The position numbers were made by a program, and so were the translations under genes. Positions 20,010-29,186 of a DNA stretch of 47,681 nt are shown here, piece by piece (the stretch's first letter is position 1; each line of letters opens with the position of its first letter). The notes under the pieces are model-generated. The model had not been told where the DNA came from. It did no database searches and worked only from the letters and a program-made list of their open reading frames with translations. Location of the stretch: positions 5,158 to 52,838 of the forward strand of contig JAYEKN010000090.1 in NCBI GenBank assembly GCA_034661015.1. Direction: 5' to 3'. The stretch comes from Candidatus Cloacimonadota bacterium (lineage in GTDB: Bacteria > Cloacimonadota > Cloacimonadia > JGIOTU-2).

Positions 20010-20661
20010 AACACATCCAACCGGTTTTAGGATTGGTTTTAACAAAAATTGGGATTCTGTTTGGTTTGCCGATTCCCGAAAAGAGTATATAGATAAATTT
20101 TTTGAAGATATGGAAATTACGAAATATATTATGAGACGATTTTTCGGCGCTATGGTTTCCAAAGTTGAGATTAAACGAAAAACGGATAAATTGAAAATTA
20201 TCATCCGCACCGCAAGACCGGGAATAGTCATTGGGAGAAAAGGTTCGGAAATTGAAAAATTGAAACAAGAAATACTCACTCTTCTTAAAATGAATTCTCA
20301 AGACGATTATAATAAATTGATAATTGATGTTCGTGAGATAAAAAGACCACAAATTGACGCTGAATTGATTGGTCAGGATATTGCTCGTCAACTCGAAGGT
20401 AGAATATCATATAGAAGAGCAATGAAAAGATCTATGTTTCGCGCCATAGAATCTGGTGCTGAAGGTATCAAAATTAAAATTAGTGGCAGATTGAATGGTG
20501 CAGAGATCGCTCGCACTGAAGAATATCATCAGGGACAAAACCCACTCCAAACCCTTAGAGCAAATATTGATTATGCATTAGTTGAAGCCAAAACAAAATA
20601 CGGAATCATCGGAATTAAAATTTGGGTCTGCAACGGTGAATTAATGCAAATTCAAAGATAA
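19999..20661 (+). CDS. rpsC: 30S ribosomal protein uS3
   Basis: uS3 lines the mRNA entry tunnel and helps unwind mRNA. The 220-residue protein begins MGHKTHPTGFRIG. It has the KH-domain loop GIVIGRKGSEIEKLK, the RAMKRSMFRAIESGAEGIKI block and the end GIIGIKIWVCNGE. AAGGAG within rplV is its Shine-Dalgarno; the 11-base overlap couples the two genes. Confidence 0.98.
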   Translation: MGHKTHPTGFRIGFNKNWDSVWFADSRKEYIDKFFEDMEITKYIMRRFFGAMVSKVEIKRKTDKLKIIIRTARPGIVIGRKGSEIEKLKQEILTLLKMNSQDDYNKLIIDVREIKRPQIDAELIGQDIARQLEGRISYRRAMKRSMFRAIESGAEGIKIKISGRLNGAEIARTEEYHQGQNPLQTLRANIDYALVEAKTKYGIIGIKIWVCNGELMQIQR

Positions 20662-20719
20662 ACTTAGATAACTTATGTTTATCTGGATCGAATTACGATA
20701 GTAGAATAAAGGTGAAATT

Positions 20720-21133
20720 ATGTTAATGCCAACAAAAGTCAAACATAGAAAGCAGCAACGCGGAAGAAGACGTGGAAAAGCTTACCGAGGAAATAAGTTA
20801 ACTTTCGGTGAATATGGAATAATTTCTACAGAGACTGGATGGATAAAGTCTCGACAAATAGAAGCAACCCGTATTTCTCTTGCTCATCAACTGAAAGATA
20901 GCGGAAAAGTATGGATAAAAATTTTTCCGGACAAACCTTGTACTGTCAAACCTGCAGAAACCAGAATGGGTAAAGGCAAGGGTGCCCCAGAATATTGGGT
21001 AGCAGTTGTAAAACCCGGTAGAGTCTTGTTTGAGCTGGGAGGCTTGGACGAAGAAGTGGCAAAAAAAGCCCTTCGTATTGCAAGTCATAAACTTCCTGTA
21101 GCAACAAAATTTATTACAAGGTATATGATTTGA
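20720..21133 (+). CDS. rplP: 50S ribosomal protein uL16
   Basis: uL16 organises the A-site side of the 23S rRNA late in assembly. The 137-residue protein begins [19 protein letters not shown] and has [20 protein letters not shown] and the KLPVATKFI end. AAGGTG lies before the ATG; a second in-frame ATG two codons on is less typical of the family. Confidence 0.98.
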   Translation: MLMPTKVKHRKQQRGRRRGKAYRGNKLTFGEYGIISTETGWIKSRQIEATRISLAHQLKDSGKVWIKIFPDKPCTVKPAETRMGKGKGAPEYWVAVVKPGRVLFELGGLDEEVAKKALRIASHKLPVATKFITRYMI

Positions 21134-21140
21134 GGTTACC

Positions 21141-21362
21141 ATGAAAACAGATGAAATTAGAGAAATGAATATGAATGAATTAGTTTTGGAAGAAGATGAT
21201 TTGAGAGAGCAATATTTTAATCTTCGCTTTCAAAAACTGATGAACCGTCTTGAAAATACATCTCAATTGAGTAAAATCAAAAAGAATATTGCTCGAGTTA
21301 AAACAATTATTAGAGAAAAAGAGCTTCAAATCAAAACTATTGGCGATCAGCCGAACAGTTAA
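21141..21362 (+). CDS. rpmC: 50S ribosomal protein uL29
   Basis: uL29 is a small two-helix protein near the tunnel exit. The 73-residue product has the family core [21 protein letters not shown]-like sequence and the [14 protein letters not shown] helix. It lies 7 bases after rplP and 29 before rpsQ, the standard S10-operon order. Confidence 0.96.
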   Translation: MKTDEIREMNMNELVLEEDDLREQYFNLRFQKLMNRLENTSQLSKIKKNIARVKTIIREKELQIKTIGDQPNS

Positions 21363-21391
21363 TTCTACGGCAAAATTTAATTAGGATAAAT

Positions 21392-21667
21392 ATGAATAAA
21401 ATAGAAGCAAGAACAAAAAAAAAATCAACCAGAATAGGTGTTGTTACAAGTGATAAAATGGATAAGACCATTGTTGTTGAAGTTGAAAGAAAATTTAAGC
21501 ACCCTTTGTACGGCAAATACATTCGCAAACACAAAAAATACAAAGTCCATGATGAAGAAAATGAATCACACTTCGGAGACACTGTCATTATTGAAGAATG
21601 CAGACCTATTAGTAAAACGAAACAGTGGAAATTGACAGAAATTACAAACAGAATGATTGTCGAGTAG
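21392..21667 (+). CDS. rpsQ: 30S ribosomal protein uS17
   Basis: uS17 binds 16S helix 11 early in 30S assembly. The 91-residue protein has [41 protein letters not shown] and the [17 protein letters not shown] block. These are the main signatures of the family. AGGA precedes the ATG; rplN follows after 9 bases. Confidence 0.98.
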   Translation: MNKIEARTKKKSTRIGVVTSDKMDKTIVVEVERKFKHPLYGKYIRKHKKYKVHDEENESHFGDTVIIEECRPISKTKQWKLTEITNRMIVE

Positions 21668-21676
21668 GGAGTTGAA

Positions 21677-22045
21677 ATGATACAGCAAGAAACGAGATTG
21701 AAGGTAGCAGACAATTCTGGCGCAAAGATTGTCCAGTGTATTAAGGTCCTCGGTGGCTCGAAAAGAAGATATGCTTATGTCGGTGACATAATCAAAATAT
21801 CAGTTAAATCTGCTACTCCTAATTCAGAAATTCGTGCAGGAACTGTCCATGAGGGTGTTATCGTCAGAACAAGAAAAGCAATTAGACGCGAGGATGGAAC
21901 TTATGTCCGCTTTGGAGATAATGCGATTGTGTTAATTAATGAGGTTTTAGAGCCAATTGGAACACGTATTTTTGGACCGGTAGCCCGTGAATTAAGAGAT
22001 AATAATTTTATGAAAATTCTCTCACTTGCACCTGAAGTGGTATAG
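21677..22045 (+). CDS. rplN: 50S ribosomal protein uL14
   Basis: uL14 contacts 16S rRNA in an intersubunit bridge and is the docking site of the silencing factor RsfS. The 122-residue protein has the usual length and begins [17 protein letters not shown]. It contains VIVRTRK and the C-terminal [13 protein letters not shown]. It is a standard spc-operon member. Confidence 0.98.
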   Translation: MIQQETRLKVADNSGAKIVQCIKVLGGSKRRYAYVGDIIKISVKSATPNSEIRAGTVHEGVIVRTRKAIRREDGTYVRFGDNAIVLINEVLEPIGTRIFGPVARELRDNNFMKILSLAPEVV

Positions 22046-22053
22046 GAGAAAAC

Positions 22054-22362
22054 ATGCGAATCAAAAAAGGTGATAAAGTTAAAGTCATCACAGGTGTTTA
22101 TAACGGTGTGATTGGTGAAGTTTTAAAAGCCATTCCCAGCACGAATAAAATTATCGTTGAAAAAGTTAATTTTGCAAAAAAACACCAAAGACCCACTCAA
22201 CAAAATCAAGCGGGTGGTATTTTTGAGATTGAAGCACCAATAGATGTATCAAATGTGAGATTTATTTGCCCTAAATGTGGCGAAGTTTCAAAAACAAGAA
22301 TAAAAATCCTTGAAGACAAAAGCAGAATCAGATATTGTGTGAAATGTGAAGATATGGTTTGA
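22054..22362 (+). CDS. rplX: 50S ribosomal protein uL24
   Basis: uL24 initiates 50S assembly. The 102-residue product has an N-terminal KOW motif ([21 protein letters not shown]), the [20 protein letters not shown] loop and a C-terminal CPKC/CVKC zinc-ribbon-like pair. AGGAG lies before the ATG. Eight bases separate it from rplN. Confidence 0.98.
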   Translation: MRIKKGDKVKVITGVYNGVIGEVLKAIPSTNKIIVEKVNFAKKHQRPTQQNQAGGIFEIEAPIDVSNVRFICPKCGEVSKTRIKILEDKSRIRYCVKCEDMV

Positions 22363-22371
22363 TGAGGTATA

Positions 22372-22914
22372 ATGAATAGATTAAAAGAAAAATATCAAAA
22401 TGTTTTGAAAAAAGAAATTCAACAAAAACTTGAGTTTAAAAATATTATGCAAGTTCCTAAACTCATTAAAGTTTCTGTGAATATGGGAGTTGGTGAAGCT
22501 GTGGTGAATCGGAGTGCTGTAGAAAATGCTCGCAAACAGTTAGAATTACTCACCGGCCAACATTCACTGATAACAAAAGCAAGACGGTCTATCTCGAATT
22601 TTAAAATCCGAGAAGGTGATCCAATTGGAACGAAAACAACTCTGCGAAGTGAAATAATGTATAACTTTGTTGATAAACTTTTTAGTATAGTTATTCCTCG
22701 ATTACGTGACTTTGAAGGTATTTCACCTAAGGGTTTTGATGGGTACGGAAATTTCACTTTAGGATTTAAAGATCAGACAGTTTTTCCGGAAATTGAATAT
22801 GATAAGGTTGATAAAGTTAGAGGTTTAAATATAACTTTTGTTACTACTGCAAATAATGACGAAGAAGGCTATGTGCTTTTAAAATCACTCGGAATGCCTT
22901 TTAAAAAGAAATAG
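22372..22914 (+). CDS. rplE: 50S ribosomal protein uL5
   Basis: uL5 binds 5S rRNA and contacts the P-site tRNA. The 180-residue protein has [19 protein letters not shown], the [22 protein letters not shown] block and [20 protein letters not shown]. The end is [22 protein letters not shown], as in most bacteria. Standard length, spc order. Confidence 0.98.
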   Translation: MNRLKEKYQNVLKKEIQQKLEFKNIMQVPKLIKVSVNMGVGEAVVNRSAVENARKQLELLTGQHSLITKARRSISNFKIREGDPIGTKTTLRSEIMYNFVDKLFSIVIPRLRDFEGISPKGFDGYGNFTLGFKDQTVFPEIEYDKVDKVRGLNITFVTTANNDEEGYVLLKSLGMPFKKK

Positions 22915-22926
22915 TAAGGATAATTT

Positions 22927-23112
22927 ATGGCAAAAAAATCTTGGGTAGTTAAAAATAAAAAGGAACAAAAATTTAAGGTCCGTGAATATAGCAGATGCCG
23001 AATATGTGGCAGAACGAGAGCATATATGCGAGATTTTGGGATTTGTAGATTATGTTTTAGAAAGCTTGCTCGTCAGGGAAAAATTCCTGGTGTAAAGAAA
23101 GCAAGCTGGTAG
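22927..23112 (+). CDS. rpsN: 30S ribosomal protein uS14, zinc-binding type
   Basis: uS14 is in the 30S head. This is the short zinc-binding (type Z) form, 61 residues, with [20 protein letters not shown] providing four cysteines. The family end [11 protein letters not shown] is intact. GGAT-rich TAAGGA precedes the ATG. It lies between rplE and rpsH as usual. Confidence 0.98.
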   Translation: MAKKSWVVKNKKEQKFKVREYSRCRICGRTRAYMRDFGICRLCFRKLARQGKIPGVKKASW

Positions 23113-23123
23113 ATGGAGGAATA

Positions 23124-23537
23124 ATGCCTATTACTGATCCGATAGCAAATTTGCTTTGTATGGTTAAAAATGGTGTAACCAGAAAAAAGAAAGACATCAT
23201 TATTGATTCGTCTAATGTTCGAAAAGAAATCATGCGGATATTAAAAGATGAAAAATATATTGAGAATTTTGAAATATTAGAACCAACGGTTGATAAAAAA
23301 AGAAAATTTGAACAAATTAAAATTTATTTTCGATATTTGGAAAATGGTGAATCCTTTATTCGAGATGTGAAAAGAGTCAGTAAACCCGGAAAAAGAATTT
23401 ATGTTAATTCAACCAATATTCCGATTGTCTTGAATCATATCGGCATTGCCATAATTTCTACTAATAAAGGAATTTTAACAGATGCTCATGCCCGTCAACA
23501 ACATGTCGGCGGGGAATATTTATGCAAAATATGGTAA
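23124..23537 (+). CDS. rpsH: 30S ribosomal protein uS8
   Basis: uS8 binds 16S helix 21 and, in E. coli, represses the spc operon at rplE. The 137-residue protein begins MPITDPIANLLCMVKNG. It has the KRVSKPGKRIYV motif, and the C-terminal STNKGILTDAHARQQHVGGEYLC segment varies from the usual GVMTDREAR. GGAGGA lies just before the ATG. Confidence 0.97.
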   Translation: MPITDPIANLLCMVKNGVTRKKKDIIIDSSNVRKEIMRILKDEKYIENFEILEPTVDKKRKFEQIKIYFRYLENGESFIRDVKRVSKPGKRIYVNSTNIPIVLNHIGIAIISTNKGILTDAHARQQHVGGEYLCKIW

Positions 23538-23551
23538 GTTGAGGTAATAAT

Positions 23552-24142
23552 ATGTCCAGAATAGGGAAACAACCAATCAAGATACCTGAACTAGTGAATG
23601 TAAAAATTGATAAACAGAATATTGCAGTAAAAGGTCCGAAGGGTAATTTGAGTTTAACAGTTAGTAAGGGAATAACTGCAGAAATAATTGATAAAGAAAT
23701 TATCGTAACCAGAAAAAATGACGAAAAAGAAAATCGCAGCTTGCATGGATTAAATCGTGTCTTGATCGACAATATGATTGTTGGAGTTTCTGAAGGTTAT
23801 ATGAAGAAATTATTTGTCGTTGGCACCGGCTATAAAGTAGCCATACAAGGCAAATGGTTGATTTTATCTCTCGGATTTTCGCACGATGTGTATGTTGAAA
23901 TGCCAAAAACCGTTGAAGTACAAACTGAAAAAATAAGTCGAGCAGCTGCCAGCGATATTCCTGAATTGCAAGCAATTATAGATTTGTATTCTTGTGATAA
24001 AGAGCTGTTGGGAAATGTAACGGCTTCTATTCGTGCAGTTCGACCTCCCGGAGCTTTTAATAAGTGTAAGGGAATTCGTTATTCTGATGAACGTGTGAAG
24101 AAAAAACCTGGTAAAGTCGCTGGTGGTACCGATGCAGGATAA
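23552..24142 (+). CDS. rplF: 50S ribosomal protein uL6
   Basis: uL6 supports the factor-binding face of the 50S. The N-terminal half is standard (MSRIGKQPIKIPELV, SLHGLNRVLIDNMIVGVSEG, VGTGYKVAIQG). At 196 residues it is longer than usual: between the VEVQTEK strand and the ELLGNVTASIRAVRPP block about a dozen extra residues occur (around 126-147). The normal EPYKGKG loop reads GAFNKCKG. The C-terminus runs to GGTDAG. Confidence 0.96.
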   Translation: MSRIGKQPIKIPELVNVKIDKQNIAVKGPKGNLSLTVSKGITAEIIDKEIIVTRKNDEKENRSLHGLNRVLIDNMIVGVSEGYMKKLFVVGTGYKVAIQGKWLILSLGFSHDVYVEMPKTVEVQTEKISRAAASDIPELQAIIDLYSCDKELLGNVTASIRAVRPPGAFNKCKGIRYSDERVKKKPGKVAGGTDAG

Positions 24143-24183
24143 TTCTGTTCTCAATCTGATTGGAAGAATGAAAGGAATATTTT

Positions 24184-24561
24184 ATGTTGAATAAAAGAGT
24201 AAATAAAAATAAATTATTAAGACAAAGAAGAAAAATTACAATACGGAAAAAGATATCCGGAACGCCGGAAATGCCACGTGTTTCTGTATATAGAAGCATA
24301 AAGCATATTTATGCTCAAGTTATTGATGATGTCCATAATACAACTCTCGTTTCTGCGTCCACGTTACAATCCCAATTTGAAGAGTTGAAAAAAGATAAGA
24401 TGAAACCGGTTGAAAAGGCATTTTTAGTCGGTAAAATTCTTGCTGAAAAATGTAAAAAAATGAATGTTAATGCTGTAAGCTTCGATCGTAATGGATTTAA
24501 ATATCACGGTAGAGTGAAAGCGTTAGCTGATGGTGCCAGAAAAAGCGGCTTGAAACTATAG
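24184..24561 (+). CDS. rplR: 50S ribosomal protein uL18
   Basis: uL18 binds 5S rRNA with uL5. The 125-residue product has RKKISGTPEMPRVSVYRS, IYAQVIDDVHNTTLVSAST, KCKKMNVNAVSFDRNGFKYHG and the RVKALADGARKSGLKL end. All are standard signatures. AAAGGAATATTTT precedes the ATG; rpsE follows after 5 bases. Confidence 0.98.
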   Translation: MLNKRVNKNKLLRQRRKITIRKKISGTPEMPRVSVYRSIKHIYAQVIDDVHNTTLVSASTLQSQFEELKKDKMKPVEKAFLVGKILAEKCKKMNVNAVSFDRNGFKYHGRVKALADGARKSGLKL

Positions 24562-24566
24562 GAGAA

Positions 24567-25085
24567 ATGATTAAAATGCGGAAAAAATTTAATAATAAAC
24601 CCGAAGACGAATACGTTTTTGAACAAGTTGTCTCTACCAGACGTGTAGCAAAAGTTGTAAAAGGTGGGAAAAATTTTCGCTTTACAGCAACTATGGTTGT
24701 TGGCAATAAAAAGGGAAAAGTAGGTTTTGGTATGGGAAAAGCAAATCAAATTGTGTCGGCAATAAATAAAGCTAAAGATAGAGCAAAAAAAGATGCTTTC
24801 ACTTTTCCAATGAGAAACGGTACAATTCCTCATGAAGTTAAGACGAAATTTGGCGGAAGTAAAGTTATGATAAAGCCGGCTGCTCCAGGAACTGGAATTA
24901 TTGCAGGTGGTCCTGTGCGTGCAATGATGGAAGGTGCAGGGGTAGAAAACGTGCTTACAAAATCTTTCGGGTCAAATACAAAACATAACATTGTTAAAGC
25001 AACTGAAAAGGCACTTAAATCTCTGCGTTCACATGAAGAACTTGCTAAATTACGCGGAAAAACTATAGCCGAATTAATGGCATAA
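24567..25085 (+). CDS. rpsE: 30S ribosomal protein uS5
   Basis: uS5 sits at the mRNA entry and affects decoding fidelity. The 172-residue protein has RRVAKVVKGGKNFRFTATMV, the VGFGMGKANQIVSAI motif and the C-terminal GTGIIAGGPVRAMMEGAGVE and SFGSNTKHNIVKAT. AGGAGA precedes the ATG. It is followed by a 78-base gap where rpmD (uL30) usually lies. Confidence 0.98.
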   Translation: MIKMRKKFNNKPEDEYVFEQVVSTRRVAKVVKGGKNFRFTATMVVGNKKGKVGFGMGKANQIVSAINKAKDRAKKDAFTFPMRNGTIPHEVKTKFGGSKVMIKPAAPGTGIIAGGPVRAMMEGAGVENVLTKSFGSNTKHNIVKATEKALKSLRSHEELAKLRGKTIAELMA

Positions 25086-25099
25086 TTGATAAATTTTGT

Positions 25100-25140
25100 C
25101 CCCAAATTATTGGGGCGGATCTCCCTCCGGCACAAAGTGC
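25100..25140 (+). promoter_or_regulatory. Two small hairpins in the rpsE-rplO gap
   Basis: CCCCAA (25100-25105) pairs with TTGGGG (25110-25115) around a 4-base loop, and GCAC (25130-25133) pairs with GTGC (25137-25140). The gap has no uL30-like open frame. No U-tract follows either hairpin, so they are more likely RNA-processing or translation-tuning structures than terminators, but function is unknown. Confidence 0.4.
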
Positions 25141-25163
25141 AGAAGAAAGGTTTGGTTTTGAAA

Positions 25164-25616
25164 ATGAAGTTGAATGAATTAAGAGTTCCTAAGAATTCAA
25201 AAAAAACAAAAAAAAGATTTGGAAAAGGTGACGGATCTGGAATTGGGAAAACTTCCGGGCGTGGAATGAATGGACAAAAATCACGTAGTGGTGGTAGTAT
25301 TCCTGTCTGGTTTGAAGGTGGGCAAATGCCTATTCATCGAAGAATCCCAAGAAAAGGATTTACAAATATTTTTAAAAAAGAGTTTAGAATTGTATCTTTA
25401 AACAAACTTGCTCAGGTGGAAGAAGAAATCATAGACATTGATATAATGGAAAAATTTGGGCTCATTAAGACCTGTAAAACCAAAAAATTACCGGTTAAAA
25501 TTCTTGGAAATAAAGAAAACCAATTTAATGAGAGAAAAATTATTAAAGCAAATAAATTTACCAAATCTGCAATAGCAATAATTGAAAAGAATGGTGGGAA
25601 AGCAGAGGTTCTATAG
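25164..25616 (+). CDS. rplO: 50S ribosomal protein uL15
   Basis: uL15 helps fold the central core of the 50S. The 150-residue protein begins MKLNELRVPKNSKKTKKRFGKG and has GSGIGKTSGRGMNGQKSRSGG and FEGGQMPIHRRIPRKGF. I chose the ATG at 25164 to match the family start. An in-frame TTG at 25158 would be better spaced (7 bases) from the upstream AAAGG, and the real start could be there. It follows rpsE with no rpmD, and its stop overlaps the secY start by one base. Confidence 0.96.
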   Translation: MKLNELRVPKNSKKTKKRFGKGDGSGIGKTSGRGMNGQKSRSGGSIPVWFEGGQMPIHRRIPRKGFTNIFKKEFRIVSLNKLAQVEEEIIDIDIMEKFGLIKTCKTKKLPVKILGNKENQFNERKIIKANKFTKSAIAIIEKNGGKAEVL

Positions 25617-26926
25617 TGATGAAGTCATTGGTAAATGTTTTTAAAGTACCGGATCTTAAGAAAAAAGTTCTTTTTACTTTAGGCATTTTGATAGTTTATC
25701 GTTTGGGAGGACATATCCCCGCTCCAGGTATCAACGCTCAAGCTCTTGGTGAATTTTTTACTTCAAGAGGTAATACGCTTTTTGGCATGCTTGATTTATT
25801 CGTAGGCGGAAATCTTAGTAAAGCAACGATTTTCGCACTTGGTATAATGCCGTATATTACCGCTTCGATCGTGATGCAATTACTCGGTGGAATTATTCCT
25901 TATTTTGAAAAATTGAAAAAGCAAGGTGCCGAAGGGCAGAAAAAAATTACTCAATACACAAGATACGGCACTGTTGTAATCGGAATTTTCAATGCTTTAG
26001 GTATTACTTTTTTTCTGGAAAGTATTACAACTTCTTCAGGTGTACTTATTGTTTCCCATCCGGGTTTGATTTTCAAGCTTGTTACAATATTAACATTCGT
26101 AACAGGTACAATTTTTGTAATGTGGTTGGGGGAGCAAATTAATGATAAGGGTATCGGAAACGGTATCTCCTTGATAATTTTTGTTGGAATTATTGCAAGG
26201 TATCCTGGCGGATTCATTAATATGGGAAATATGATTATTAATGGAACTATGAGTTTGATACTCGCAATCTTTGTTATTGTTTTGATGATTTTCGTTACGG
26301 CTGCGGTGATTCTTGTAACAGAGGCAAATCGGAAAATTCCAGTTCAATATGCAAAACGGGTTATTGGTAGAAAAATTTACGGTGGGCAAAGTACTCACAT
26401 ACCATTAAAAGTGAATTCTGCCGGAGTTATTCCAATTATTTTTGCCCAAGCTGTGCTTATGTTCCCGAAAACAATTACAACATTTTTTCCACAAAGTGAT
26501 TTTATGAACACTATCTCTGCATGGCTATCACCAGGTGCTTTCCTCTATACTGTTTTGTATATGCTGATGATTATTTTCTTCGCATATTTTTACACAGCTA
26601 TTGTTTTGAATCCGGTTGAAATTGCCAACAACATGAAAAAATATGGTGGTTTCATTCCCGGAAGAAAACCCGGCAAAAAAACTGCTGATTATATCAATAG
26701 CGTTATAACCAGAATTACTTTACCAGGAGCAATATTCTTTGCCATTATTGCGGTTATGCCCACATTTTTGATAAAATATGCAAAAATGCCCTTCTATTTT
26801 GGCGGAACAGGATTGATAATTATTGTTGGCGTTGCCCTTGATACTTTGAAACAAATTGAATCTCAATTAGTTATGAGACATTACGATGGATTTATGAAGA
26901 AGGGAAAACTTCGAGGTAGAAGGTGA
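25616..26926 (+). CDS. secY: Protein translocase subunit SecY
   Basis: SecY is the ten-span pore of the Sec channel in the inner membrane. The 436-residue product has the typical PDLKKKVLFTLGILIVYRLGGHIPAPGIN start, GIMPYITASIVMQLL, GNGISLIIFVGI, and the C-terminal GTGLIIIVGVALDTLKQIESQL. It may start at GTG 25616 or at the ATG at 25619; AGAGG (25604-25608) is better placed for the GTG. adk overlaps its end by 4 bases (GTGA), as in many spc operons. Confidence 0.98.
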   Translation: MMKSLVNVFKVPDLKKKVLFTLGILIVYRLGGHIPAPGINAQALGEFFTSRGNTLFGMLDLFVGGNLSKATIFALGIMPYITASIVMQLLGGIIPYFEKLKKQGAEGQKKITQYTRYGTVVIGIFNALGITFFLESITTSSGVLIVSHPGLIFKLVTILTFVTGTIFVMWLGEQINDKGIGNGISLIIFVGIIARYPGGFINMGNMIINGTMSLILAIFVIVLMIFVTAAVILVTEANRKIPVQYAKRVIGRKIYGGQSTHIPLKVNSAGVIPIIFAQAVLMFPKTITTFFPQSDFMNTISAWLSPGAFLYTVLYMLMIIFFAYFYTAIVLNPVEIANNMKKYGGFIPGRKPGKKTADYINSVITRITLPGAIFFAIIAVMPTFLIKYAKMPFYFGGTGLIIIVGVALDTLKQIESQLVMRHYDGFMKKGKLRGRR

Positions 26927-27591
26927 AGAAATTTTCTCGCTTAATTGTAGTTCTGCTTGGTCCTCCAGGTGCTGGAAAAGGCACTCAATCTGAAATGCTT
27001 CATAAAGAATTTGGTGTACCACATCTCTCAACAGGAGACATACTTAGGGATTCAATCAAGCAAGGAACTAAAATTGGCAAAGAAGCTCAAAACTATATGC
27101 ACAAAGGTGAATTAGTTCCTGACGATATTATATTTAACCTTATAGAATCTCGTGTTAATGAAGATGACTGCGCTAATGGAGCGATTTTTGACGGTTTTCC
27201 TCGAAATTTATCACAAGCAAAGAATTTTCTGAATTTAGAATATGTAAAAAATGCGGATTTAGTTACTTCTATTCTTGTTAATATTTCTGATGCGGATGCA
27301 GTTAAGCGATTATCAAGTAGGCGTTATTGTCCAAAATGCAATAAAATTTTCAGTTTGGCAGTTAAACCACCCAAATTGGAGAATGGAACATATATTTGCG
27401 ATAATTGTGGAACCGAACTTGAAATTCGCGATGATGACAAAATTGAGACGATAAAAAATAGGCTTAGTGTTTATCATAGTTTTGCCCGACCTATGCTTGA
27501 TCTGTTTGACGAAAGAGCAATTTTGAGAATAGTGGATGGAAACCAAGAATCTACTGAAGTTTCAAAGTTAATTATAAAGGAATTATCCTAA
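26923..27591 (+). CDS. adk: Adenylate kinase
   Basis: Adenylate kinase interconverts ATP, ADP and AMP in the cytosol. The 222-residue long-type enzyme has GPPGAGKGTQ (13-22), FDGFPRN and the LID domain with four cysteines (136, 139, 159, 162) that should bind zinc. The GTG start overlaps the secY stop by 4 bases. Its place between secY and map is conserved in many bacteria. Confidence 0.97.
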   Translation: MKKFSRLIVVLLGPPGAGKGTQSEMLHKEFGVPHLSTGDILRDSIKQGTKIGKEAQNYMHKGELVPDDIIFNLIESRVNEDDCANGAIFDGFPRNLSQAKNFLNLEYVKNADLVTSILVNISDADAVKRLSSRRYCPKCNKIFSLAVKPPKLENGTYICDNCGTELEIRDDDKIETIKNRLSVYHSFARPMLDLFDERAILRIVDGNQESTEVSKLIIKELS

Positions 27592-28389
27592 ATGATTTCG
27601 ATTAAAAACGAACGAGAAATTGAGTTTATGCGCGAGTCAAATCGGATTGTTGGAGAGGTTCTCTTTCAATTAGGGCAAATGATAAAACCTGGAATTTCTA
27701 CAAAAGATCTCAATGCACGTGCTGGTGAAATTATTTCTGAAAATAAAGCAACAGCAGAATTCAATGGTTTTTCAGTTGATGGGCTTAAGCCATATCCCTA
27801 TAATATTTGTGCATCTCTGAATAATGAGATCGTACATGGTTATTCTTCTTCAGAAAAAATCCTCAAAGATGGTGACATTATTAGCATTGATGTTGGCACA
27901 CGCAAAAACGGTTTTTGTGGTGATGGTGCCAGAACCTTTGCCGTAGGAGAAATAAGTGCAGAGAATAAAAAATTGATGGATGTTACTCAATTGGCTTTAG
28001 AGCGAGCAATTGAAAAATGTGTTGTTGGAAATAGAATTGGTGATATTTCAGCTATTATTGAACAAACTGCTAAAGAAAATAATCTGTTTGTTGCAGAGAA
28101 TCTTACGGGACACGGTGTAGGTAGAGAACTTCACGAAGATCCAATAGTTTTTAATTCTGGCAAAAAAAATAAAGGACCACGCCTAAAAAAAGGAATGACT
28201 ATTGCAATTGAGCCGATGTTTAGTATTGGTACTTCAAAAATTATTGAGCATGAATGGGTCTATTTAACAGCTGACAATTCCAATGCTGCTCATTTTGAAA
28301 ACACGATATTGATTACCGAAAATAAACCGGAAATATTAACTAAGTTCAGTAACGGTAAAGTTAAGTATAATCAATTGGAGAAGAAATAG
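27592..28389 (+). CDS. map: Methionine aminopeptidase, type I
   Basis: This enzyme removes the initiator methionine from nascent proteins. The 265-residue single-domain form has all five metal ligands in context: two Asp in [20 protein letters not shown], His in [13 protein letters not shown], Glu in IAIEPMFS, and Glu in [12 protein letters not shown]. The active-site His is in NEIVHGY. It starts one base after adk and overlaps infA by one base. Confidence 0.97.
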   Translation: MISIKNEREIEFMRESNRIVGEVLFQLGQMIKPGISTKDLNARAGEIISENKATAEFNGFSVDGLKPYPYNICASLNNEIVHGYSSSEKILKDGDIISIDVGTRKNGFCGDGARTFAVGEISAENKKLMDVTQLALERAIEKCVVGNRIGDISAIIEQTAKENNLFVAENLTGHGVGRELHEDPIVFNSGKKNKGPRLKKGMTIAIEPMFSIGTSKIIEHEWVYLTADNSNAAHFENTILITENKPEILTKFSNGKVKYNQLEKK

Positions 28390-28607
28390 TGGGAAAAAGT
28401 AGCGTTATTGAGGTTGATGGAATTGTTGAAGAAACTTTGCCTGGAACAAAATTTAAGGTTAAATTAGAAAATGGGCACGTAATTTTAGCACATATCTCAG
28501 GCAAAATGAGAATGAATTATATTCGCATTTTAGTCGGTGATAAAGTGAAAATGGAATTATCACCCTATGACCTTACAAAAGGTAGAATTGTTTATCGTTA
28601 TAAATAG
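28389..28607 (+). CDS. infA: Translation initiation factor IF-1
   Basis: IF-1 blocks the ribosomal A site during initiation. The 72-residue OB-fold protein has [41 protein letters not shown] and [14 protein letters not shown], which is near-textbook. The start is GTG, overlapping the last base of map. rpmJ and rpsM follow. Confidence 0.97.
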   Translation: MGKSSVIEVDGIVEETLPGTKFKVKLENGHVILAHISGKMRMNYIRILVGDKVKMELSPYDLTKGRIVYRYK

Positions 28608-28622
28608 AAAAAAGAGGTATAA

Positions 28623-28736
28623 ATGAAAGTATTATCATCAGTTAAGAAACGTTGTAAAGATTGTAAAATCGTTAAACGTAAAGGTACAATATATGTTATT
28701 TGTAAAAATCCGAAACATAAACAGAGACAAGGTTAA
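28623..28736 (+). CDS. rpmJ: 50S ribosomal protein bL36
   Basis: bL36 is the smallest ribosomal protein, here 37 residues. It begins [20 protein letters not shown] and has the zinc ligands C11, C14, C27 and H32, and the KHKQRQG end. AGAGG precedes the ATG. It lies between infA and rpsM, the standard order. Confidence 0.97.
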   Translation: MKVLSSVKKRCKDCKIVKRKGTIYVICKNPKHKQRQG

Positions 28737-28784
28737 ATATTCACCGTTGAGTGGATTAACTTTTCATATATAAGGAGGAAGAAA

Positions 28785-29147
28785 TTGGCTAGAATTGCTG
28801 GTGTAGATTTACCAAATAATAAAAGAATTGAAATCGCATTGACCTATATTTTTGGTATAGGAAGAACTTTATCAAAAAAAATTTTGGTTATAGCAGGAAT
28901 TGACGAAAATATCCGTGCAAAAGATCTTTCAAATCAGGAAGTTAAAGAATTAAGAGAAATTATTACAGACAACTATACAATTGAAGGTGATTTGCGAAAA
29001 GAAAATAAAATGAATTTGAACCGACTCAAAGAAATTGGTTGCTATAGAGGTTTGAGACATAGAATTGGATTACCGTGTCGTGGACAAAAAACACATGCTA
29101 ATGCTCGAACTCTAAAAGGTCCCAGACTTGGAAGAATAAAGAAATAA
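28785..29147 (+). CDS. rpsM: 30S ribosomal protein uS13
   Basis: uS13 sits on the 30S head and forms bridges to the 50S. The 120-residue protein has [27 protein letters not shown], and the C-terminal [27 protein letters not shown]. The start is TTG at 28785, supported by AGGAGG 8 bases upstream and the family start MARIAGV. It opens the alpha operon. Confidence 0.97.
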   Translation: MARIAGVDLPNNKRIEIALTYIFGIGRTLSKKILVIAGIDENIRAKDLSNQEVKELREIITDNYTIEGDLRKENKMNLNRLKEIGCYRGLRHRIGLPCRGQKTHANARTLKGPRLGRIKK

Positions 29148-29186
29148 TTCAAAAATGCGAATAGCAAACCTCAATAGGAGAATTTG

